In this document: piece by piece, positions 1 through 9,485 of the stretch | Position numbering within the stretch: the stretch's first letter is position 1 | Layout: every line of letters starts with the position of its first letter | Assembly: GCA_964058805.1 (NCBI GenBank) | Contig: CAXKVV010001696.1 | Span: 1-23,738 of the forward strand | Source: Schoenoplectus triqueter | Lineage: Eukaryota > Streptophyta > Magnoliopsida > Poales > Cyperaceae | Length of the DNA: 23,738 bases | Reading direction: 5' to 3' | Translations under genes and position numbers: made by a program | The notes under the pieces: generated by a model | The model's input: only the letters and a program-made list of their open reading frames with translations | The model's database searches: none | Told to the model about the DNA's origin: nothing

Positions 1-222
1 TAAAAAAATGGATCATAATAACTTATTTTCTTTTAAATGAATAATAATAACTAAATCAAGTGATTTTCTAACTATTTAAAAAATTAGTACAAAAAAACTT
101 AGGGTTCGATTTTCTATGAAAATCATTTTCGTAGGGTTCAATTGACCATTTGAACTTTGAAAACGGAGAACCGATTCATAGCACAGGGACGTTCCGTACT
201 ATGCATAGCACCATAGCCCAAC
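1..222. other. AT-rich flank with one degenerate MITE end
   Basis: No gene is visible. A 7-bp-arm hairpin (GATTTTC / GAAAATC) lies at 108-124. At 207-218 the 12-mer AGCACCATAGCC is the exact reverse complement of 247-258, the start of the foldback element next door. The preceding 35 bases loosely resemble that element's right end, so a decayed end of a second copy may lie here. This is inference from one short match. Confidence 0.4.
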
Positions 223-240
223 TATATATATATATATATA
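223..240. repeat. (TA)9 microsatellite
   Basis: A perfect TA dinucleotide run directly precedes the foldback element. It separates the two inverted 12-mers at 207-218 and 247-258. Confidence 0.9.
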
Positions 241-244
241 GAGT

Positions 245-640
245 GAGGCTATGGTGCTTCGCGAAGCACAAAACCTCCCGTGCTTCGCGTCCGTATCTCG
301 AATTTGAAAGTTCATACGCCCGATCCAAACCGTTGAACATGATCTTCATATTGAACTATCTTTGGAGATCAAAATTTATATTTTTTTGAATTATTCTGCT
401 ATTTTTTAGATGGGTACAAAATCGCTAGTTTTGGATGGTGCAGAAATCGTTAGATCAGCAAATTTTATACTCATTTAAAAAATAGCAAAAAAAATTCAAA
501 AAAATATAAAATTTGATCTTCAAAGATATTTCAATATGAAGATCATGTTCAACGGTTTGGATCGAGCGTATGAACTTTCAAATTCGAGATACGGACGCGA
601 AACACGGGAGGTTTTGTGCTTCGCGAAGCACCATAGCCTC
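245..640. mobile_element. Foldback MITE with long near-perfect arms
   Basis: The left arm (245 to about 421) is the reverse complement of the right arm (about 464-640), with only around ten differences by eye over about 175 bp and a central loop of about 40 bp. The ends read GAGGCTATGG...CCATAGCCTC. Just inside each end is a self-palindrome, GTGCTTCGCGAAGCAC. The structure is a non-autonomous DNA element able to form one long hairpin. Long arms point to Mutator-like or foldback types, but flanks are TA-rich (TATATAGAG on the left, TATATATTGAG on the right), so only an imperfect target duplication can be proposed and the superfamily is uncertain. It contains no coding sequence: the open frame of about 79 codons at 150-389 simply crosses its left end. 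The high arm identity suggests a young or sequence-converted copy. Confidence 0.85.
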
Positions 641-641
641 A

Positions 642-868
642 TATATATTGAGGATTAAATATGAAACAATTATCTTAGAAATATATCTCCGAGTTCTTTA
701 AAATCTGAAGAACGGAATTCATTTTTAAAGGGGAGAAAATATACCGTCCCAAAAAATGGTAATTTATTTTGAACTATTTCATAATTTTGACAAATTTATC
801 GATCGGCTCCTTTGCAAAATTTAAATTTAAAAAAAAAACACGTCAATCCTCTTTCGACAGTTGTACTT
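642..868. other. AT-rich spacer
   Basis: I see no open frame, repeat or motif that I can support here. Confidence 0.5.
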
Positions 869-1520
869 AGGGGTGTTAACAGATTGGATAATGTCCAATT
901 TTATCCGTAATTTGATCTGAGAAATAATGAAAATTATTCCATCTGTATCTGTATCGGAATTTTTTTTATGGATAAGAATACAATTTGGTTATTACCTAAC
1001 CGTATCCGATTGTTTTGCTATTATTCATCAATATCCAACACTATCCGAAGATATCTGATTCGATATTATCCGATTTTATCCGAATAAGTATTTGAAATAT
1101 TTATGTTATATATTTTTAATTAGAACATTATAAATCTAATTTATTTTATATTCAATTTGTGTTAATATATCATATTTCTTTTATAATTCATTGATACATT
1201 TGAATTATTAATATAATAATACTTAGTATTTGAATTTTACAATTAATATTTATTTTTTATAATTAGTGATTCTATCAAAAAATATACAATTATTTTTAAA
1301 TAATATATATAATATTTTTATTTAATATCCATAATATAATTATATTTGTATTTGTATATGTCCGATATTCGATCTGTATCTGAATATCCGTCAAATACTC
1401 GATCATTATCTGCATCTGGACTATCTGTATTCGAAGTTATATCCGAATTTTTTTAACAGATACAAATACATACGATAAAACTATTATACATCGGTATCTA
1501 ATCCATCTACGATCTTTTGT
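869..1520. mobile_element. TATCC/GGATA-rich degenerate MITE-like element
   Basis: The stretch starts with GGGGTGTTAACAGATTGGATA and carries many spaced copies of TATCCG, TATCTG and GGATA in both orientations at its two ends (about 870-1,090 and 1,360-1,500). An almost pure A/T core lies between. This layout (GGGTGT-type start, CG-containing motif-rich flanks, AT core) is common in old plant hAT-like MITEs. The ends are too decayed for a clear terminal inverted repeat, and I could not find a target duplication, so the boundaries are approximate. Confidence 0.45.
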
Positions 1521-1544
1521 ACCTTACGAAAGCTCAGTTACAAT

Positions 1545-1935
1545 CATTATTCATGCACCACAGCACCTAGCCGAGTAGACGAGTCCTTACACTTTTGTTG
1601 ATGGTATGGCAAAAGAGAGGAGGACTTGAATACGATGAACTGTGTAGTGGAAGTGAACAGACATCCAGTCCTGGTGGCAAATGGCCATGGTGAGGTCGTA
1701 GGTTGAAGAGGCGTAGATGCCGGTACATCAGCCATCAACTGGCATTGATGAAATCTTTTTGCAAACCCAACACTGCTCACTTAAAACACAATGGCGATTG
1801 AACCTAATTAAGTTGTCTTTAATGTGTACAGTTTGGGATCTTCGGGCGACTCGGTATACCGGAGTAGCGGGTTTTCAAACAACTATTTCTACGCACACTG
1901 GGCCAGCGCCTTCTCAATCAACAAAAAAATGAAGC
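1545..1935 (-). other. Unidentified GC-richer island, possible decayed coding remnant
   Basis: This block has much higher GC than its surroundings. On the minus strand one frame is open from 1,780 to 1,547 (77 codons, ending in AVVHE). A second frame from about 1,905 to 1,545 is interrupted by only three stops and includes the peptide SEQCWVCKKISSMPVDG. I do not recognise either. On the plus strand the island ends with an A-rich tail (1,920-1,950), as a retrocopy or SINE would. However, the A-box and B-box promoter elements of plant SINEs are not convincing: only GAGGTCGTAGGTTGAAG at 1,691 vaguely resembles a B box. A pseudogene, a retroposed fragment or a piece of a larger transposon all remain possible. 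Confidence 0.3.
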
Positions 1936-2925
1936 AAAAAAAAAAAACACTTTATATGATAATTTTCAAAAATTAAAAAAAATATATATCTTATTTGACT
2001 GAACACAGATATAAAAGAGTAAGCGGATTTAGTTGTACCTGACTAATTAGTGGTCCATAATCTGCGGAAGTATATTTGTTATGATTTGAAAGATTTAAAT
2101 ATCCAGAAGTAAATTTCACATGGCCAGTGAATTTGATTTTAATACATCTTAAAATAGTGAAATTTATAAAACTGTGAATTTGATTTCACATGGCCAGTGC
2201 GTTGTTCCGATTATTGGTTTTTTTAATAGTTTATTCCGTCTTATTGAAGATAAAATGTTGTTATTATACATAAAACCCAGTAGCAATATCACTTATTTTC
2301 AGTAAGCTATATTAAGCGGGTAAAATAAGGATTTACCCATCGTATAAATTATATTTCCATGAGTTCAATGCATTCAAGGTGTCAAAGGGAGAGATATAAC
2401 AACACACCGTAAAATATTTTACCCAGAAAAAAGTATTAGCATTATTAATAGCCTTTTTCGAAGAATAAATGTAACAGCTCAGATCGAGATGTTACAGTAT
2501 CAATATCTTTTATATTCATACGACGGTCACCCAATCTATGTCATCAACAAAAAGAAAAAATATCAGAGACAAAAACAAAATATAATCAAGTAAAGAACTC
2601 AGTAACTAATTGTTGTATGATGTAATTTCTCTATAATAGAATTATACATAAAATAATATAATTTAACATTTCAATTAAATAAATATTCTATAGGAAAATT
2701 TAAAAAATAAAATACATATTTCAACAGTAAAATAAAACGTTTAATATTTTTTTATTATTGATTGAAAATATTTCTTACAACTAATTACATGTATCATATA
2801 TCAAAAAATATCATGCAAGCTTTCACATTCTAACTAAATTCATATTTTTTATGCAATAATTATTACATATCAAATAAATGTTAAATTCATTATTTTTTTT
2901 AATTTCCAAAATTAATCGTTGTATA
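1936..2925. other. AT-rich intergenic stretch with short repeats
   Basis: No gene is seen. A 16-bp direct repeat, TTTCACATGGCCAGTG, occurs at 2,114-2,129 and 2,185-2,200. The motif GTGAATTTGATTT also occurs twice between and beside the copies, indicating a small local duplication. The hairpin-bearing repeat at 2,470 is listed separately. Confidence 0.6.
2470..2590 (+). repeat. Dispersed repeat with TGTAACA/TGTTACA stem, copy A
   Basis: TGTAACA (2,470-2,476) and its reverse complement TGTTACA (2,490-2,496) flank GCTCAGATCGAGA. The block that follows (ATCAATATCTTTTATATTCATACG) aligns loosely with 12,198-12,310, giving two diverged copies of one family in this window. Some plant Ty3/gypsy LTRs begin in a similar way (TGTAACACCTCGGATC...), so this may be the start of a decayed LTR. 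That is inference only; no matching LTR end was found. Confidence 0.4.
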
Positions 2926-2998
2926 CATTGACGGATTTAAACATGTCAAATGGGGGTCAATGCCGTCCATTCATTTTTAAAATGAACCACTTTTTTTA

Positions 2999-3019
2999 AT
3001 ATATATATATATATATATA
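2999..3019. repeat. (AT)n microsatellite
   Basis: A perfect AT dinucleotide run of about ten units inside the 2,926-4,416 element. Confidence 0.9.
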
Positions 3020-3274
3020 GTGGACTTTTTTACATCTCCACATAAATGAACCCATTGAATTTTATTAGAAATTTCACTATTGAACCCCATTGCATTTATA
3101 ATTTTGTGAAGTCTCTTGATCTTCACACAAAAAAAGAGATAGCTAGAATTAATGAGTTATAAATCTAAAATTGATCTTCACCACTCATTTTTTCGTAAAT
3201 TAAAAAAATATATAGCAACATCAGTCATTAACACAAAGTCTCATGATCTTTCATAAGACTATAGTTGTTAATGT

Positions 3275-3473
3275 CAGGGGTGGAACTAAAGGTAAACAAA
3301 AGGGGACCAACCCCCCCCCCCCCCCCAATAAATAAAAAATTATATTTTTATCCATTATATTTTTATCCATTATATTTTGCATATTTTTGAATATAAATAT
3401 TCCTTGACCTCCCTTAAAAAAGTAAATTTTATTAGTTGACCCCTCTTTTGACAAATTTCTGATTTCGCCCCAA
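3275..3473. mobile_element. hAT MITE nested in an older hAT-like element
   Basis: The left end reads CAGGGGTGGAACTAAAGG and the reverse complement of the right end reads TTGGGGCGAAATCAGAAA, a typical degenerate hAT inverted repeat. It is flanked by GTTAATGT (3,267-3,274) and GCTAATGT (3,474-3,481), 7 of 8 matching, which fits an 8-bp hAT duplication. The 199-bp element is non-coding. It contains a run of 16 C (3,311-3,326) and a short tandem duplication, TTATATTTTTATCCA. Its right half (about 3,403-3,471) recurs at 17,915-17,982, so at least two family members are in this window. Confidence 0.8.
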
Positions 3474-4424
3474 GCTAATGTCTTTTAGCCTTCTAAAGAA
3501 CTATAACTAGCAACTTCTCCATTGCTATCCATTTTACGGGTTAGTACAAAAGAAATTTTAAGAAAAATTCATAAAAAAGAAAATCCAAAGCAATACATCA
3601 TATAATTTAGTATTTTCTATTGTTAAATTAATAAATTTATCTTTTGATTTTTAATTCTGATTCTTAATTTCTAATTCATAATTCTATTTTTTCTCTTTAT
3701 GATTATGGTCCACGTAAATAATTTTGTGTTAAATATTAATATAGAATTAATATTTTTTTATAATATATAAATTGGCCCCAATTGTATTTTAGAAATTAAG
3801 TAGAGTACTTTTTCCAAAATATAAAATCAAGGAGTGCTTTAAATGTGAAAAATATATATATTATGTAGTATTCAAAATTAAATTCATCGTGATAGTTTGG
3901 CCAATGATTGGTATTAACTATTAGGAAAATTAAAAATTATTATTAGCTGAAATGAATTTTATTTTTTTTACTAGCCAAAATAAATTAAGTATTAGCAAAA
4001 CTAAAAATTATTTTTTTATTAAGGGGATACTTGTTGTTAGTTATGTGAATGTAAAATGAATTTAAAATTTTATTTTGATATGTCTATCACTAATTGTTTA
4101 TGAATGAATTTCATCAAACACAATGACAACAAAAGAATTTTTCGACCTCTCAAGTTGCTAAGCGGAATTAACTAAGTCGAAAAAATTATCCTACTAATGA
4201 TGGAAGCGCAATAAGATTTTTGAGTAAGGAGTACTATCCAAATGATTGAAATAAAATTAGAAGAATTTACTTATATTTAAGTCTACATCAACCTAAAATT
4301 CAAAAGCACAAACCAATTGTGATATATCATTATGCTTAAAATTTTTTAATTTAAGATAAAATTTTCTATTTTAAAATTTGTGAACCCCATATGAAATATT
4401 TCTGGCTCCGCCTTTAATTGTATA

Positions 4425-4816
4425 ATGTATGTACATGAATTAAAACATTATTCAAATTAATTTTATTAACAGAGACAATCGAAAATCATATAGCTCATAT
4501 TAGATATGTTGATGTACTGATATAAATTACTCGATCTAGTACACATATTTGATGTGCTCAGACTTTTCAACTCACATCTGTTGTAGGGCTTATACAATTT
4601 AATAGTCTGATTTTAGTTCAGATCTCAAATACATAATTATTCTGACATATCAAGAAAAATATATTCGGACATATCAAATCAATTTGATCCAACGGTATGT
4701 TCAGGTCCAGAGAAGTAATATAACCCACTTTTTCATTCAGTATTGGACACACAAAGGGACAATTTCAAGATGCCTAAAGTGCAACTATTTTTCAGTTAAG
4801 TTACGACTCTAGCCAT

Positions 4817-4883
<67 letters not shown>

Positions 4884-5438
4884 TTACATATAAAATTTAG
4901 ATCCACAGGGTACATATCCATTTCATTCAAAACGTTTAATTACGAAATGATTTAAATGAATATTAGACAAAATGACACATTCATATTTATTTATTGTGTA
5001 ATGCAAATGATGCAATTTTAAAAATACTATAATCGATATTCAATGTACAAAATGACAATCAATTTAGACAATTCAGATCGTCATCTATATCATAAGCCAT
5101 GAGTTAATCAACCCAAATAAAATTGATAAAATGAAATATAAATTAAAAAAAAGTCCAAATATCTTATATAAATATAATTTTAATTTACAACTAGATTCAC
5201 AAAGATACTTAAATCTACCACAACATTGTGGATTACGAATCCAAACCACGACATCTACCCGACTTTAATTGATGTTCATAGAAATTATTTTCTTTCTATT
5301 TATGTCTTTTCTCTTCCAAATTTTCTTTCCCTCTTCGGATGTCCTGTTTTCGTTTTCATTTTTTTCATGATCTATTTTCATTTTTCTATTTTGATTTATA
5401 CACGAGAGAGGTCGGGTGGATTTGAGGTGGTGTGCCAT
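4425..5438. other. AT-rich intergenic stretch
   Basis: No gene or recognisable transposon is seen apart from the TA microsatellite at 4,819. The overlapping open frames of about 93 codons (5,226-5,507, plus) and 77 codons (5,265-5,498, minus) are low-complexity Phe/Ile- or Lys/Asn-rich translations with no family signature. They run into the next element. Confidence 0.6.
4819..4879. repeat. (TA)30 microsatellite
   Basis: About 30 perfect TA units. The run is likely length-polymorphic and could collapse in assembly. Confidence 0.95.
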
Positions 5439-5439
5439 T

Positions 5440-6225
5440 TTGGGCAGGCATATTTTATAAGAGCTCAGTTTTTTAATTTGGTCCGGTTGATCCTTCAAAA
5501 AATTTAGCCTTTAACTGGCCCCTCATAAGTCCGACCCAGTCTTTTTTAATGATTAGGATCAGATTTCTCAAGGGCTGAACATAACTTTTAAAAAGCAGAC
5601 CCTCCTAACCCGGCCCTTTCCGACTAAGCATTGTCCTTAAGAGTCGGGCCGGGCCGAGCTTCTCGAGGGCCAAGCCTAGCGGGCCTATGAGAGGGTCGGG
5701 TAAAGGCCGTGTTTGATAAGGATTTTTAGAGGGTCGGGTTCAATGGGCTTGATTTTTAATAGGTAAGTCCGATCTATGAGAAACCTAGCCTTTACTAAGC
5801 TCTCCGGGATCTAAGGGCTGGGTGAGAGCAAACTCAGGGCATGATATATATTTTTTTTATTTGATTAAGTATTTTTTTTAATATTAGTTTATATTTTTGT
5901 ATAAAGATATTAAATTATATTTTCTGTTTGGAAATTTTATTTTAATTTTTTCTTATTTTTTAAGTGTAATTAATATACAATATAAAATATCATAGAAAGA
6001 ACTTGGGAAGGGCGAGTAAAGACCGAAAATGGTCGCGTTTGATAAGGGTTGGGTCGGAAGGACTTATTTTTAAAAATTGAGTTCGGTCCTTGAGAAATCT
6101 GGTTCTTACTGTTAGAAAGGATCAGGGTGAATTTATGAGGGTCGGGTAAGGGCTGAGTTTTTTGAAGGATCGACCTGTCTGAGTTCAAGAGTTGAGTCCT
6201 TATAGGTTATGTCTATTTTCAGCCC
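5440..6225. mobile_element. Foldback element built from GGGTCGG-rich modules
   Basis: The left arm (about 5,440-5,640) is the reverse complement of the right arm (about 6,030-6,225). For example, GATCCTTCAAAAAATTTAGCC at 5,489 pairs with the block around GAGTTTTTTGAAGGATCGACC at 6,157, and CTTGAGAAATCT at 6,090 matches the reverse complement of AGATTTCTCAAG at 5,560. A third module (about 5,690-5,840) lies between the arms in the same orientation as the right arm: both share GTTTGATAAGG, then GGGTCGG, then GAGAAA. Between the middle module and the right arm is about 160 bp of A/T-only DNA (5,845-5,985). It is non-coding. The arms are clearly diverged, so the element is old. No target duplication was found and the superfamily is unknown. 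Confidence 0.6.
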
Positions 6226-7923
6226 TTTCTAGATCCTTCGTTAATAATTTATATTATATACTAATTAAACTGAAAATTTTTAAATATAAAATAAATAAAA
6301 TAAAAAGTTAAAATAGAAAAATATCATTAAATATTTTTATATAAATATAAATTATTATTTTAAATGCATAATCGTTAAAAAAACATCAAGCCTTTATTCA
6401 TGGATGTTTATCTGATTCTTGTCCGGTTCTGATAGTTTAAAAAACTTAATAAGAATTAAAATTCTCAAAGATCGACTCACTGTTTAGAAATGAAGTGTTT
6501 TGAATCTCATTTTTTAAAAGTCTTTTTAAAATCGGATCCTTGAGGATATCTACAAGAGTGTTCATGCGCCATCTTATCGCAAGAGAACCGTGGGTGCCTT
6601 ACCATCAACGTTTTTCCTTTCGTAATATTTTTTTGCTATTTTTGCAAACAGTCCCCAAATAATGAAATTGTATGTAATAGTCCATGATTATATGTGAAAA
6701 CATTATGATGTTACAAAAAATTACAAAGGAATGCAGGCACCAAAAATATATTGTAACTTTTATCGTCAAAAAATAAAAAAATGGTATAGTAATAGGAAAG
6801 AAGTATGAATTAATAAACAATTAAAATTGATGTTTTTAAAGAAAAATTGCAGTAAAATAAATAACATGAAATTATTTGTCATGGAAACATTTAATTTACA
6901 TCTAGACTTGTAATTCACAAAGGAAAATATTATGTTTTTTGGATAAAACTTAAGGAAGATGTTATGTTAAGTAACAAGATAAATAAATAATTATTTCTTC
7001 ATTTAGATGAGAACAATATTTTTAAATTGTATTGCACACTAATTATACTTTTGAAGAAGGATATATAGAAAAACATCTTATTTTGATGATTTTGATAATT
7101 AACTAATTGATTATAAGCATGGAATATTTAAAAGAAAACCGCTTCGGTCGATGATGTCTTCTTCTTACTGTCCAATGCTTATAATTGTTTAATGTTTAAA
7201 GTGTTCTTTCAACTTTTTGTGTTGTGACAAATTGATTATCGAGCTTTTAATTTGGAAAAACATCACTGTACTATTCAATTCATGACAAATGATCCCAGCA
7301 AATAATTACTATGCAATACTTTGTTTAGAATCATAAAATGACCAAAATTGCAGTTATATGAATATATATGCTATTTAATAATATTATACGTCATGAATTT
7401 TTTTATATATAAAAATATAATACTCATACTACAAAATATATCTTTTATGTCCTTTTTATTTTTATATATGTTTAATTTATGTTTATAAGAAAGATATTAT
7501 CATACATATAATTAAATTGCTAAAAATTAATAAATTGATTTCCTATTTATATAGTATTTGTTTTTTCCATATTTATTTACATATAAAAAATCAAATCATT
7601 TTTAATTATTTATATAATTATATATTTTCATAATGATAAAAGGAACATAATTATAAAAATAAAAATTGAAATAATAAAAATATTATGTATTGTGAATATG
7701 TAATTCTTGCGTATTGACTTGTTTCTAACTTTCTATAAATTAAAAATTTATGAAACATGATTCATTTCAATATCAATGCATATACATAGATGGTTAATTT
7801 GGTCATTTTGTAACTTTAAATAAAATTAGATAATAATTATCTGCTATCAGCCGTCATTTTCATCATAAATTGAATTTTGTGGGGTACTTGTCAAAATTAA
7901 AAATTTCGATTTCAACTTGAAAT
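6226..7923. other. AT-rich intergenic stretch
   Basis: I see no supported gene. The 71-codon minus frame at 6,605-6,820 is a Phe/Ile-rich chance frame. The only structure noted is a short inverted repeat: ATTATAAGCATGGA (7,110-7,123) against TCCAATGCTTATAAT (7,171-7,185). It would form a stem of about 14 bp with one bulge and a loop of about 47 bases. Confidence 0.6.
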
Positions 7924-8088
7924 CAGTGGCGGAGCCACGTTGAGGTGAGTGAGGTCACAGAACCCCACTGCAATCTCTTAAAATATTAATTAATACGTTT
8001 ATAGTTGATTAATTTATTTAGAAAAAGCTAAAATATCTTATTGAACCTCACAGAACTCCACTGGCATATTTTTCTCCCTCCGCCTCTG
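7924..8088. mobile_element. hAT MITE, 165 bp
   Basis: The left end CAGTGGCGGAGCCACG and the reverse complement of the right end (CAGAGGCGGAGGGAG) form the classic CAGNGGCGGA hAT-type inverted repeat. The flanks CTTGAAAT (7,916-7,923) and CTTGAAAC (8,089-8,096) match at 7 of 8 positions, a good 8-bp target duplication. Subterminal GAACCCCACTG and GAACTCCACTG are also shared between the two ends. The interior is AT-rich and non-coding. Confidence 0.85.
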
Positions 8089-8151
8089 CTTGAAACAACA
8101 CAATAATTTGGCGGGTGTTAGGAAATTTTTCATATTATAAATTATATTAAT

Positions 8152-8860
8152 GGCAGAATTGGGTATATACCCCTTAATATATTTTAATTTGGATATTTAC
8201 CCCTTCAAACTTGAAAATTGGATATTTATCCCTTAAAATGTTAAAATTTTGAATATTTACCCATAACTATTATTGTTCTCATAAAAATTAAATTATAATT
8301 AATTAAAATTATAATAGAATAAAAATATCATTCCTTTAATTCCCGCTATTTACTTAAATCTACAACAGTCTTTTTAAATAATCTTGTCCTTTATTTTCTC
8401 ATGAATTTCACGAGCTCGAAAAGAGGTAATTAGCAACTTTCGACATAATCATTAGTCTCCCTGAAAGATTGATCGAACTCCAGCAACCTTTCGAAGACAC
8501 ATGTGACTGGATCTTCTAGATCTTGACTGTGAAGAAAAATATATGTGTTTGTTGAAAGTTTCAGATTTGAGAGTTGGAGAAAATTAAAATTTAAAATTCG
8601 TACTATTCACTTGATCAGATGTTAAAGATAAATTATTGCTTCTCAATTTGGTAGCTCTCAGCGAAATGTTGACTGATTGAGAGATATTTTATCCTTTTAT
8701 AAATTTAATTAATTATTAATTTATTTTTTATGAGGATAATAGTAATTTTGGGTAAATATACAAGATTTTGATATTTTGAAGGATAAATATCCAATTTTAA
8801 AGTTTAGAGGGGTAAATATCCAAATTGAAATATATTAAGGGGTATATACCCAATTTTGCC
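8152..8860. mobile_element. Mutator-type MITE with about 135-bp inverted repeats and perfect 9-bp TSD
   Basis: The left end (GGCAGAATTGGGTATATACC) and the reverse complement of the right end (GGCAAAATTGGGTATATACC) begin inverted repeats that continue for about 135 bp at roughly 85-90% identity by eye. Each repeat contains several spaced ATATTTACCC or ATATTTATCC motifs and the palindrome GGGTATATACCC. The element is flanked on both sides by the identical 9-mer TATATTAAT (8,143-8,151 and 8,861-8,869). A 9-bp duplication with long inverted repeats is characteristic of Mutator-like elements. No transposase is present, so the copy is non-autonomous. The central part (about 8,400-8,690) has more G+C and no internal repeats, and could be captured host sequence; I do not recognise it. 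Confidence 0.9.
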
Positions 8861-8869
8861 TATATTAAT

Positions 8870-9061
8870 TAACTTTGAAACATGACATAAGTGACGATAT
8901 TGGTTATATTTAGATAAGAAAATTTACAACAAGTCGCGTAGTTAAAAAATCAATGAAAATTACAGGAATCTCAAAAATTTTGATAAACATATATTTAATA
9001 TTTGGGCTGAAATGCCTGTGATTGTGATAGTTGGGGCTAAAATATGAAAAAAAAAAAACCT
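8870..9061. other. AT-rich spacer
   Basis: Spacer between transposons, with nothing recognised. Confidence 0.5.
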
Positions 9062-9485
9062 CGAGGGATGTCAATGCGTCGGATCATGTCATTATTATGT
9101 ATTATTTTGTATCCGTTTCGAATCCGATCCGAACCCGACCCGGTTACATTTAGGTTAAAAAAATTTTGATTCATATCTAACTCGACCAGATTACGGGTTG
9201 ACCCAACCTGAATCGTGTAAAATAATTAATAAAAAAATATTTTAAGTAATTAAATATTAATTAATTTATAATTAATCATAATTAGTATATAACTAATATA
9301 TATTTAAATTTTAATTAATATTAAATCACTAAATTACTTTAAAAAACACAATTACTCTGGTCGAGTTGAGTTGATCCAAAGCTAATCCGAGCCAATTCGA
9401 GTCAAGACCCATACTTAGTCTATTTATATTCAAATCATATCGAATCGAGTCGATTCAAATCTGCTCAGATCAATAATAGACCCCC
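9062..9485. mobile_element. GGATC/GACCC-flanked MITE family, copy 1
   Basis: It starts near GGGATGTCAATGCGTCGGATC and ends near TCAATAATAGACCCCC, with GATCC/GACCCG-type motifs at both ends and an AT-only core. The core (TTTTAAGTAATTAAATATTAA, later AAAACACAATTACTC) aligns with 11,050-11,190 in the same order. This makes it a second copy of the element at about 10,905-11,305. Terminal inverted repeats are weak (GGGATGTCAAT against GGGGGTCTATT) and I could not fix a target duplication. The GGGNTGTCAAT-type start is typical of old plant hAT-like MITEs, but the superfamily is inferred. Confidence 0.6.

Larger units (their letters stand above)
2926..4416. mobile_element. Diverged non-autonomous hAT-like element, about 1.5 kb
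   Basis: The left end (GACGGATTTAAACATGTC...ATGGGGGTC) and the reverse complement of the right end (GGCGGAGCCAGAAATATTTC...ATGGGGTTC) align as imperfect terminal inverted repeats. They resemble the CAGTGGCGGAGCCAG ends of plant hAT MITEs. The flanking 8-mers GTTGTATA (2,918-2,925) and ATTGTATA (4,417-4,424) match at 7 of 8 positions, as expected for a hAT target duplication. The interior is AT-rich and holds no transposase frame. A younger hAT MITE (3,275-3,473) and a (TA)n run (2,999-3,019) lie inside. The terminal repeats are poor, so the outer boundaries are a reasoned proposal. Confidence 0.55.

Noticed and set aside
4136..4187. Inverted repeat AATTTTTCGAC / GTCGAAAAAATT
   Set aside because: Short and A/T-dominated, inside an old element; it can occur by chance.
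5226..5507. 93-codon plus and 77-codon minus overlapping frames
   Set aside because: Low-complexity Phe/Ile or Lys/Asn composition, overlapping on both strands and running into the foldback element; no family motif.
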